DNA of 7,050 bases from Candidatus Nanohaloarchaea archaeon. Lineage in GTDB: Archaea; EX4484-52; GLR71. The translations under genes were made by a program, and so were the position numbers. The stretch is from positions 1 through 7,050 of the forward strand of contig JAUVES010000031.1 of assembly GCA_030594675.1 (NCBI GenBank), read 5' to 3'. Positions 1 through 5,002 of the stretch are shown here, piece after piece. The notes beneath the pieces were generated by a model. The model was not told the DNA's origin, did not search any database, and was given only the letters and a program-made list of their open reading frames with translations. Positions within the stretch are counted from its first letter, which is position 1, and each line of letters opens with the position of its first letter.

Positions 1-99
1 GTCAAAAAGGCTGCTGAACTTCTAAAGAAAGACTGGGATGCTTACGATAAGAAGAAGAAGGAAGAAGCCCAGAAGAAAAAGAACTGGTGGAAAGTTTAG
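1..99 (+). CDS. C-terminal end of an unidentified lysine-rich protein (5' partial)
   Basis: Frame 1 is open from the first base to a TAG at 97-99, giving 32 residues. The tail is very basic: one run has four lysines in a row and another has three, with alternating Glu/Lys, and it ends in Asn-Trp-Trp-Lys-Val. This looks like a charged, probably helical or disordered C-terminal extension. Such tails often contact nucleic acid or the inner membrane surface, but nothing here identifies the protein. The next gene starts 54 bp downstream on the same strand and has its own TATA-like box, so the two need not be co-transcribed. The frame has no alternative stop and the codon use matches the neighbours (AAG/AAA Lys, GAA/GAG Glu). 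That it is coding is fairly secure; the function is unknown. Confidence 0.7.
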   Translation, partial: VKKAAELLKKDWDAYDKKKKEEAQKKKNWWKV

Positions 100-120
100 T
101 TTGTTAGTAAAATGCAGTGA

Positions 121-133
121 TAAATATTTAAAT
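121..133 (+). promoter_or_regulatory. TATA-box (box A) candidate for the PfkB kinase gene
   Basis: AT-only stretch with TTTAAA at 127-132, centred about 24-25 nt before the ATG at 154. That is where an archaeal TATA box would sit if transcription starts at or next to the start codon. No Shine-Dalgarno sequence lies between it and the ATG, which agrees with a leaderless mRNA. Confidence 0.5.
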
Positions 134-153
134 GAATAGAACTAAGTATTCTT

Positions 154-1092
154 ATGACTAAAAAATATTATGTTGTTGGTTATGGTGCTCTTAATTGGGA
201 CGATAACAGGGCAGTTCCAAAAATTCCTCTTCCAGGGCAGGAGACTTCTGGAAAGATTCTTGAGGGCACGCCTGGTGGCTCTGCTGCAAATACAATTTTC
301 GGGCTTTCAAAGCTGGATGTAAGTACTGCTTTTGTGGGTGCTGTCGGGAATGATGGCCTGGGAACAGAACTTATAAAAAGTCTGGAAGATGAAGGAGTCA
401 AGTCGCTGGTGAATGTCAAAGACGGGCATTCAGGACAATGTATTGTACTTTTGGATAATGAGGGTGAGAGAGGCATATGTGTGTTTCCTGAGGTGAACGA
501 TAGAATCTCAATTGATGAATTATCTGCTGAGACACTTGATATTATCAGGAATGCGGAATATTTTTTCTCGTCAAGCTTCGCCTGCGAGAATTATTATGAT
601 TCCCTTATGACACAGCTTGAGCTTGCAAGAACTGCAAAAAAATTCTGCTTCTCACCGGGAAATCTTTACACTAATCCTGAGGGAAAAATAAGACTTGAGC
701 AAGGGAACATTATTGAAGACCTTATACATGAGACTGATATACTGTTCCTGAATAAAGATGAGATAGGTATGCTTACTGGAGAAGAATCTTATATTTCTTC
801 ATCCAGGACACTTATGGACAACTATGACATTGATATAATTGCTGTTACTCTTGGCAGGGAAGGATGTCTTGTCAGGACAAGGGATGATGTGGTGGATATG
901 TGTGCGTATAAACCAAGTGTTATAAAGGACACTACAGGTGTAGGTGATGCATTTGCTGCAGGATTTATGTATGGGCTTGTGAAAGGTTCAGAACCGGGAT
1001 TATGCGGAAAAATGGGAAATTATGTTGCGAGCAGATGCATTGAAAAGACCGGGGCGCGTGATGGTCTGCCTTATTCTATCATTCTTGCTTAA
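154..1092 (+). CDS. PfkB/ribokinase-family sugar or nucleoside kinase
   Basis: 312-residue cytosolic kinase of the PfkB (ribokinase/adenosine kinase) family, a normal length for the family. These enzymes phosphorylate a hydroxymethyl group of a sugar or nucleoside using ATP or ADP. Visible hallmarks: the N-terminal glycine motif GGSAANTIFG at residues 41-50; the N-x-x-E metal/phosphate motif at N200-E203; a glycine turn near 231-238 (VTLGREGC); and the C-terminal signature at 259-271 with the anion-hole residues and catalytic base D265 in GVGDAFAAG. No signal peptide or membrane segment is seen. The substrate cannot be read from sequence; ribose, nucleosides or fructose phosphate are all possible. 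The ATG at 154 follows a well-placed TATA box with no leader. The stop codon overlaps that of the convergent ftr homologue by 4 bp. The family is certain, the substrate unknown. Confidence 0.93.
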   Translation: MTKKYYVVGYGALNWDDNRAVPKIPLPGQETSGKILEGTPGGSAANTIFGLSKLDVSTAFVGAVGNDGLGTELIKSLEDEGVKSLVNVKDGHSGQCIVLLDNEGERGICVFPEVNDRISIDELSAETLDIIRNAEYFFSSSFACENYYDSLMTQLELARTAKKFCFSPGNLYTNPEGKIRLEQGNIIEDLIHETDILFLNKDEIGMLTGEESYISSSRTLMDNYDIDIIAVTLGREGCLVRTRDDVVDMCAYKPSVIKDTTGVGDAFAAGFMYGLVKGSEPGLCGKMGNYVASRCIEKTGARDGLPYSIILA

Positions 1093-2099
1093 AACAACTT
1101 ATTAAGATGTATCTTGTATGGTCCAAGCTCTCCACCATAGTCTCCTGCTGATATGCCCGCAATACCTCTTATATCCTTAACAGCCTGGATTACATCTTTC
1201 ATCGCATTTTCTACGGTATGCAGACCTGTACCATCTATCACTATTTCAGGTATACTTACTATACCTTCCGGAACTTTGGAGCCAACTATCTTACCTCTTA
1301 ATGTGGGGCATTGCTCGTGGTTTGTTGTTGGGCCTATATTTTTGTAAGCATCGCCTTCGGGTGTACCTTCAAGTTTATCTGCCATCTCTGAGCCTACTTT
1401 TGACCCTGCTGAGCATATGCCGAAAGGTGCGATTACGCCCGGAGCATTATCAACTGCAGAGAGGGCTTTTTCCCATAAGTTAGACAGGACTTCTTCGACA
1501 GGGCGGCTTTCATCTATGTAAAACCAGAGGTTACCTCCTGAGACACCTTTCCTTATCGGGAGATACCGGTCTATGTAAAAATCACCAATCATTATTGGTA
1601 TTTTTATTACATTGTTGCGTTCTTTTCCATTCATACATTTTTTAATAACTTCCTGATAGCCGTCTCCGCAGAAACCGATAGATTCCATTGTATCAAAAGT
1701 ACCTATGATATTATCAGGATTGCCTACATCATATATTGATGCTGTCGGAACTACAAGAGTTCCCTGCCTGCCCTTTGCTGACATCTCGTATTCAAAATCT
1801 TCTTGCGTTGTATCTTTATCCATCCATAAATGGACAATTGCACCAATCCTTCCATCCGGTGTCTCAGCTGGCCCGACATATCTTTCAATACCTCCTTCCG
1901 GTCTTCCGAGCACAACGCATGGAAGGGCGGTTGTCTGGATTGCTGCATATTTTAGCATAGATTCATTATATGCAGTTATAAAAAACCTTAAATATTTGCC
2001 TTCAAAAGCTTCGGCGTAGGCATCCATATTTACTTCTACCGGGTTAGATGCGGGTCCGATATTTATACTATTTTCAAATAATTTTCCAGCCATAATCAT
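1089..2099 (-). CDS. ftr: Formylmethanofuran:tetrahydromethanopterin formyltransferase homologue
   Basis: Ftr transfers the formyl group between formylmethanofuran and N5 of tetrahydromethanopterin. It is the second step of CO2 reduction in methanogens and is reversible in oxidative pathways; the enzyme is soluble. Family-like blocks recalled from known Ftr sequences run the whole length: AEAFEGKYLRFFITA (29-43), GIERYVGPAETPDGR (70-84), VVPTAS (116-121), GDGYQE (145-150), IKIPIMIGDFYID (165-177), GVSGGN (185-190), APF followed by GSKVGSE (224-238), PEIVIDG (284-290) and the C-terminal ISAGDYGGELGPYKIHLNKLF region (316-336). Length is 336 aa against about 297 in methanogens, from an N-terminal extension and an insert near 237-257. 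The frame stays open to 2369, but that part overlaps dCMP deaminase. The ATG at 2099 was chosen because a TATA box lies about 28 nt upstream; the ATG at 2093 is the alternative. Homology is strong; the native substrate is not proven. Confidence 0.88.
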   Translation of the reverse strand: MIMAGKLFENSINIGPASNPVEVNMDAYAEAFEGKYLRFFITAYNESMLKYAAIQTTALPCVVLGRPEGGIERYVGPAETPDGRIGAIVHLWMDKDTTQEDFEYEMSAKGRQGTLVVPTASIYDVGNPDNIIGTFDTMESIGFCGDGYQEVIKKCMNGKERNNVIKIPIMIGDFYIDRYLPIRKGVSGGNLWFYIDESRPVEEVLSNLWEKALSAVDNAPGVIAPFGICSAGSKVGSEMADKLEGTPEGDAYKNIGPTTNHEQCPTLRGKIVGSKVPEGIVSIPEIVIDGTGLHTVENAMKDVIQAVKDIRGIAGISAGDYGGELGPYKIHLNKLF

Positions 2100-2122
2100 C
2101 AGATAATAGATTGTTCTGTAGA

Positions 2123-2132
2123 TGTTTAAATG
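2123..2132 (-). promoter_or_regulatory. TATA-box candidate for the ftr homologue
   Basis: On the minus strand this reads CATTTAAACA, with TTTAAA at 2125-2130. Its centre is about 28 nt before the ATG at 2099 and about 34 nt before the alternative ATG at 2093, which favours the first start with little or no leader. It is one half of the divergent promoter region shared with the dCMP deaminase gene. Confidence 0.45.
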
Positions 2133-2175
2133 TTTGTGAACCCTTATTAGTGATACTTGTGTATTTAACAAAGAA

Positions 2176-2186
2176 CTTATATAATT
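2176..2186 (+). promoter_or_regulatory. TATA-box candidate for the dCMP deaminase gene
   Basis: TTATATAA at 2178-2185, centred about 23-24 nt before the ATG at 2205, predicts transcription starting on or next to the start codon. No ribosome binding site is seen between the two. The box lies about 50 bp from the oppositely oriented ftr box, so a regulator binding between them could affect both genes, although no clear operator repeat was found. Confidence 0.5.
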
Positions 2187-2204
2187 TCTTAGACTATTTT
2201 TGTT

Positions 2205-2666
2205 ATGGACAAGATAGAAAGAATACCAATAAATGAATATTTCATGAAGATTGCTCATGTGGTATCGCAGAGGTCTACATGCTTTCGCAATAATGTTGGT
2301 GCTGTCATTGTCAAAGACAAGCATATTGTCTCTACAGGATACAATGGCGCTCCTGCAGGTATGGAACACTGCCTTGACATCGGATGCTATCGCAAGCAGA
2401 ATAATATCCCTTCAGGCGAGAAGCATGAGCTTTGCAGGGCTGTGCATGCTGAGCAGAATGCAATAATACAGGCTGCACTTCGAGGTGCATCTACTGAAGG
2501 CGGGGTTCTTTACTGTACGCATTCACCCTGTATAATCTGCGCTAAGATGATCATAAATGCGAGAATAAAGAAAGTATATTATGCAAATGAGTATGCTGAT
2601 GAGATGGCTATGGACTATTTCAAGGATGTTGGTGTTGAGGTTGAGCATCTGCCGCTTGATGAGTGA
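2205..2666 (+). CDS. Deoxycytidylate (dCMP) deaminase
   Basis: 153-residue zinc enzyme of the cytidine/dCMP deaminase superfamily (ComEB/Dcd1 type). It converts dCMP to dUMP, the substrate of thymidylate synthase. The catalytic centre is visible as H81-A-E83 (HAEQNA, 81-86) and P108-C109-I-I-C112: H81, C109 and C112 bind the catalytic zinc and E83 shuttles protons. The dCMP-type core also shows in NNVGAVIV (29-36) and TGYNGAPAG (44-52). Cysteines at 26, 56, 61 and 77 sit in the region where this subfamily carries an extra structural zinc site. Length is typical. The start is fixed by the upstream TATA box and by the family N-terminus. The gene is divergent from ftr and lies 142 bp before L10e, with separate promoters likely. 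Deaminases of this fold can act on other cytosine or pterin/riboflavin substrates, but the motif set fits dCMP best. Confidence 0.92.
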   Translation: MDKIERIPINEYFMKIAHVVSQRSTCFRNNVGAVIVKDKHIVSTGYNGAPAGMEHCLDIGCYRKQNNIPSGEKHELCRAVHAEQNAIIQAALRGASTEGGVLYCTHSPCIICAKMIINARIKKVYYANEYADEMAMDYFKDVGVEVEHLPLDE

Positions 2667-2676
2667 GAAAATATCT

Positions 2677-2686
2677 TTATAAATAA
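2677..2686 (+). promoter_or_regulatory. Distal TATA-box candidate upstream of L10e
   Basis: TTTATAAATA is close to the archaeal box A consensus. It lies 11 bp after the dCMP deaminase stop and would start transcription near 2705-2710, giving L10e a leader of roughly 100 nt. It competes with two boxes nearer the gene, and the sequence alone cannot rank them. Confidence 0.3.
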
Positions 2687-2715
2687 TATAGATATAGTAT
2701 ATTCCGTAATCAGAC

Positions 2716-2730
2716 AAAACCTTTAAAAAG
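2716..2730 (+). promoter_or_regulatory. Middle BRE/TATA-box candidate upstream of L10e
   Basis: AAAACC followed by TTTAAAAA (2722-2729) resembles a purine-rich BRE plus TATA box. It predicts a start near 2750 and a leader of about 55-60 nt that would contain the AAAACC/GGTTTT hairpin at 2766-2786. The right side runs into the 12-bp palindrome AAAAAGCTTTTT at 2725-2736. Confidence 0.35.
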
Positions 2731-2765
2731 CTTTTTGCTTAATATCCGTTATCAGTTAGTGAATT

Positions 2766-2790
2766 AAAACCTATTTCTGGGGTTTTTATA
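2766..2790 (+). promoter_or_regulatory. L10e leader: inverted repeat overlapping a proximal TATA box
   Basis: AAAACC (2766-2771) and GGTTTT (2781-2786) are perfect inverted arms around a 9-nt spacer. The right arm merges into TTTTTATA (2783-2790), whose centre is about 22 nt before the L10e ATG and so could itself be the TATA box of a leaderless transcript. If transcription starts further upstream, the repeat would form a small hairpin in the L10e leader. Only one of the two roles is likely to apply. Confidence 0.3.
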
Positions 2791-2808
2791 AGATTATGGT
2801 GATATTTT

Positions 2809-3324
2809 ATGGGACTTAGACCTGCAAGAACAGACAGAACATTTAAAAAGAGACCTTATACAAGAACTGCAAAGACTGTGCACAAGAAGAATTTCATCAA
2901 AGGTATTCCTGGTCTTAAGATCAATAAATTTAATATGGGTAATACGACTGGTGATTTTGAGTTGACATTTTCGCTTGTTCCTACAAAAGATGTCCAGATA
3001 AGGCACAATGCACTGGAATCGCTTCGTGTCGCCGCAAATTCTTATATGAGGAAGATTGCAGGCACTGAATATCATGTCAAGGTGCGCGTATATCCACATA
3101 ATATTCTTAGAGAGCATGCACAGGCTGCTGTTGCTCAGGCAGATAGATTCTACAATGGTATGAAAAAACCATTCGGCAAGCCAATCGGCCGTGCTGCAAG
3201 AGTGCATGAGTTTAAACCAATCCTTACTATAAGGACAAACAAAAAGTATGAAGTTGCTGCAAAAGAGGCTATAAGAAGGGCTGGTATGAAGATACCTGTC
3301 GGTTTCAGGACTGTTTGCGAGTGA
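2809..3324 (+). CDS. rpl10e: Large-subunit ribosomal protein L10e (uL16)
   Basis: 171-residue universal ribosomal protein uL16, called L10e in archaea and L16 in bacteria. It sits on the 50S subunit near the A-site tRNA and the peptidyl-transferase centre. The archaeal form is recognised from the N-terminal GLRPAR and RPYTR segments, an IRHNALES block followed by an arginine/lysine-rich helix, HVKVRVYPHNILREH near the middle, and the GMKKPFGKPIGRAARV loop, the conserved basic segment that reaches toward tRNA. Many Lys and Arg residues suit rRNA binding. Length is normal for the archaeal protein. The ATG at 2809 begins the conserved N-terminus. The gene stands alone between dCMP deaminase and a convergent minus-strand gene, so it appears to be a single-gene unit. 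Its TGA stop is also the first three bases of the hairpin array downstream. Confidence 0.95.
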   Translation: MGLRPARTDRTFKKRPYTRTAKTVHKKNFIKGIPGLKINKFNMGNTTGDFELTFSLVPTKDVQIRHNALESLRVAANSYMRKIAGTEYHVKVRVYPHNILREHAQAAVAQADRFYNGMKKPFGKPIGRAARVHEFKPILTIRTNKKYEVAAKEAIRRAGMKIPVGFRTVCE

Positions 3325-3337
3325 GGCGACTGCCTCA
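3322..3337 (+). repeat. Hairpin 1 of the post-L10e array (GACT loop)
   Basis: TGAGGC (3322-3327) and GCCTCA (3332-3337) are perfect 6-bp arms around the tetraloop GACT. The first three bases are the L10e stop codon. The right arm GCCTC can also pair with GAGGC at 3357-3361, which would replace this hairpin by a longer structure enclosing hairpin 2. It could act in transcript-end formation or mRNA stability; no function is proven. Confidence 0.6.
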
Positions 3338-3341
3338 ATGC

Positions 3342-3357
3342 CGAGGGGACTCCCTCG
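3342..3357 (+). repeat. Hairpin 2 of the post-L10e array (GACT loop)
   Basis: CGAGGG (3342-3347) and CCCTCG (3352-3357) are perfect 6-bp arms, five of the six pairs being G-C, around GACT, the same tetraloop as hairpin 1. With a two-base bulge the stem can extend by GC at 3340-3341 with GC at 3360-3361. Repetition of loop and stem design suggests an arrayed element and not a chance palindrome. Confidence 0.6.
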
Positions 3358-3367
3358 AGGCGTGAGC

Positions 3368-3393
3368 GACATTCATCCCTTTGGGATGAAGTC
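3368..3393 (+). repeat. Hairpin 3 of the post-L10e array (11-bp stem)
   Basis: TTCATCCC (3372-3379) and GGGATGAA (3383-3390) pair perfectly around TTT. GAC (3368-3370) and GTC (3391-3393) extend the stem across a single bulged A at 3371. This is the strongest stem-loop in the window. Immediately before and overlapping it is GTGAGCGAC (3362-3370), which nearly repeats GTGAGGCGAC at 3321-3330. It could be a transcript 3'-end structure serving L10e. Confidence 0.65.
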
Positions 3394-3423
3394 ACTATCT
3401 TAATAATTGGTGTTAAGTTGCTG

Positions 3424-3453
3424 TTTTTATTTTAGGATTCGTCTTTTTAAAAA
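3424..3453 (+). terminator. T-rich termination region after L10e
   Basis: Two T-runs on the plus strand, TTTTTATTTT (3424-3433) and CTTTTTAAAAA (3443-3453), lie about 30-60 nt past the hairpin array. Archaeal RNA polymerase terminates at oligo-T runs in the non-template strand, so these are the likely L10e ends. Read from the other strand, the A-run in 3449-3453 becomes TTTTT and could serve the convergent coiled-coil gene. The rest of the gap up to 3523 is AT-rich with no gene or RNA recognised. Confidence 0.4.
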
Positions 3454-3523
3454 TTATCTAAGATAGGGATTATGGCATCATATATAACTCTATCAATCAT
3501 GTAATTAACCAAAGAATTTTAAA

Positions 3524-4846
3524 TCAACTGCTCTGCATCTGCTTTAGTTCAGATATCATCTCGTCTAGCTCGTCTCGTACATTCTTTTCAAGAATTCCGG
3601 GAGTCTGGGCTTTTACTTCCAAGATTGTCAAAGCACGCTCCATCCTTTTGAGAATATTTGATACTCTTTTTTCTCTTTCATCATCACGCTGGCTGAATAG
3701 GGTTAAAAGTTCTGTGAACTCGTGAAGCTTTTCTTTGTAGATCTCATCCTGCCTGTTTTTGAGTTCATCAAGAGCCTGCGATAATGTATTAGTTATCTGC
3801 CTGTCATTCTCAGCGCGGAAATTGTCCAATCCAGATATAAAATCATCTATCTTTTTTGCTTGTGTGTCTATTGTGTTCTTTTTTTCTGCATCATAAGTCT
3901 TTTCCTTCTGCTCAATTATATTTATAAGCTGCCTGTTTTTTGATGAGAGATCTTCTATCTTTTCGCAGAGATGCTTTAGATTAGTATCAACATATTTTTT
4001 TGAGATTTCCATGTTTGTGCGAACATATCTTTTCTGTGCATCTATGATATCTGCAACGACTCGTTTTATATTGAGTTTTTCGCTGTCTATTGCTTTGTCT
4101 ATATTTTTTATATCTTTCTTCAGATCAGTTATTATCTTTACTATGTGAGTCTCTTCTTTTTTAAGCTCTGAGGTCCTGATCTCATTTATGTCTTTTTCAA
4201 TCCTACCGTATTCATCTGTTATTGTTATGAATTCCTCTTTCATAATATTTATGTCTGCTTTCATATGCCTGTGGTCTTTTGTGTTCTTTTCATCATCAAG
4301 CGCCTTTAAGTTTTCCTGCTCTTTTATGAAATTGTTAATTGTGTCAAGAGCGCTGTCCAGAAGCTTGTGATTTTCATTCTGATTTGCCTCTATATCATCT
4401 TCAATGGACTTTGAGTATACTTCAAATTTCTTGAAGTGGGCGTTCAGTTGCTTTTCACTGTTCTTGTCATACTTTGCAATTATCGGTGTTATGCTTTTGC
4501 AGAGATTATTTATTTTTGAAATGCCAGCATTCAGTTCTGATTCTACTTTATCAAACTTTGAATTTATTTTCTTAACTGATTTTTCAAGGTTTTTTGAAAC
4601 TGTTTTTTCTGAAGATAAATCTTTTTTCTGTGATAAGATAGAGTTTTTGTAAGATTCCTTGCTTTTGTTTATCTCTTTTTTGAGCTGACCTACATTAGTG
4701 TGCTCTTTTTCAAGAAGCTTAAGAACGCTTTTTATCATGCTGAGCATATCTACATTTTTTGACTCTTCTATTTCTGGCTGTTCTTCTATATCTATGATTG
4801 GGGCTGCTTTATTTTTTGAAACTTTAGAAACTGATGATTTTACCAT
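3524..4846 (-). CDS. Long coiled-coil protein of unknown function
   Basis: 440 residues, not matched to any named family by eye. Residues 1-30 are a low-complexity Ser/Lys then Glu-rich segment that looks disordered. From about 33 to 436 the sequence is highly charged (Lys/Glu/Asp) with regularly spaced Leu/Ile/Val, typical of long coiled coil. There are only four prolines (16, 24, 121, 416) and five glycines, no tryptophan, and two cysteines (116, 294). The stretch 122-415 is proline-free and as one continuous helix would be over 40 nm long. No signal peptide, membrane segment, Walker motif or zinc-binding cluster is visible, so it is probably a cytoplasmic structural or scaffold protein rather than an SMC/Rad50 ATPase. 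The ATG at 4846 has a TATA box about 28 nt upstream. A T-rich terminator separates it from the preceding small gene, so it is likely transcribed alone. Confidence 0.85.
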   Translation of the reverse strand: MVKSSVSKVSKNKAAPIIDIEEQPEIEESKNVDMLSMIKSVLKLLEKEHTNVGQLKKEINKSKESYKNSILSQKKDLSSEKTVSKNLEKSVKKINSKFDKVESELNAGISKINNLCKSITPIIAKYDKNSEKQLNAHFKKFEVYSKSIEDDIEANQNENHKLLDSALDTINNFIKEQENLKALDDEKNTKDHRHMKADINIMKEEFITITDEYGRIEKDINEIRTSELKKEETHIVKIITDLKKDIKNIDKAIDSEKLNIKRVVADIIDAQKRYVRTNMEISKKYVDTNLKHLCEKIEDLSSKNRQLINIIEQKEKTYDAEKKNTIDTQAKKIDDFISGLDNFRAENDRQITNTLSQALDELKNRQDEIYKEKLHEFTELLTLFSQRDDEREKRVSNILKRMERALTILEVKAQTPGILEKNVRDELDEMISELKQMQSS

Positions 4847-4870
4847 ATTGATAAATAGGTGGCAAGTTGC

Positions 4871-4880
4871 ATATATAATT
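4871..4880 (-). promoter_or_regulatory. TATA-box candidate for the coiled-coil gene
   Basis: Minus-strand AATTATATAT, with TATATA at 4872-4877 centred about 28 nt before the ATG at 4846, again points to a very short or absent leader. A second, weaker TATA-like site (GTTTTATAT on the minus strand, 4911-4919) lies further upstream. Confidence 0.45.
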
Positions 4881-4957
4881 AACTAAAATCTGGGATGTTA
4901 AGTCTTCTGGATATAAAACATCTCGAAAATTGCAGATTAGCCATATATCTATCGAAT

Positions 4958-4999
4958 CAAAAAAAATAAAAATAAAGAAGAATAAAAAAAATAAAAAAA
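4958..4999 (-). terminator. Long T-rich terminator after the 92-residue protein gene
   Basis: On the minus strand this 42-nt tract is nearly all T, in runs of up to eight separated by single A, C or AC/AG interruptions. It starts 3 nt past the stop codon of the 5003-5281 gene. Oligo-T tracts without a hairpin are the standard intrinsic termination signal of archaeal RNA polymerase, and this is by far the strongest one in the window. It should separate the translation-linked genes upstream from the coiled-coil gene downstream. Confidence 0.6.
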
Positions 5000-5002
5000 C
5001 TA

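Noticed and set aside
180..476. 98-codon minus-strand open frame inside the kinase gene
   Set aside because: Shadow frame within the conserved PfkB coding region, with no domain signal.
2100..2369. N-terminal extension of the ftr reading frame to an ATG at 2369
   Set aside because: It overlaps the start of the dCMP deaminase gene on the other strand, and its residues show no Ftr similarity. The family N-terminus and the TATA box both place the start near 2093-2099.
2656..2808. Possible C/D-box guide RNA after dCMP deaminase (TGATGA near 2657)
   Set aside because: The motif lies inside the dCMP deaminase 3' codons and no D box (CTGA) or C'/D' pair follows at a suitable distance.
2794..3372. 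192-codon open frame antisense to L10e
   Set aside because: It is a shadow of a strongly conserved ribosomal protein gene, with no recognisable domain and no promoter of its own.
3325..3435. Read-through of the L10e TGA into a 36-codon open extension
   Set aside because: L10e already has a normal family C-terminus, TGA is the normal stop of three other genes here, and the extension mostly encodes the hairpin arms. Recoding is not supported.
3396..3523. tRNA or other structured RNA gene in the convergent gap
   Set aside because: No cloverleaf, no GTTC-type T-loop and no strong stems beyond the hairpin array; the region is plain AT-rich sequence with T-runs.
4958..4999. A-rich tract as a simple-sequence repeat or replication origin element
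   Set aside because: Its position immediately after a stop codon and its T-run orientation fit an archaeal terminator. No origin-recognition repeats or orc1/cdc6 gene are visible.
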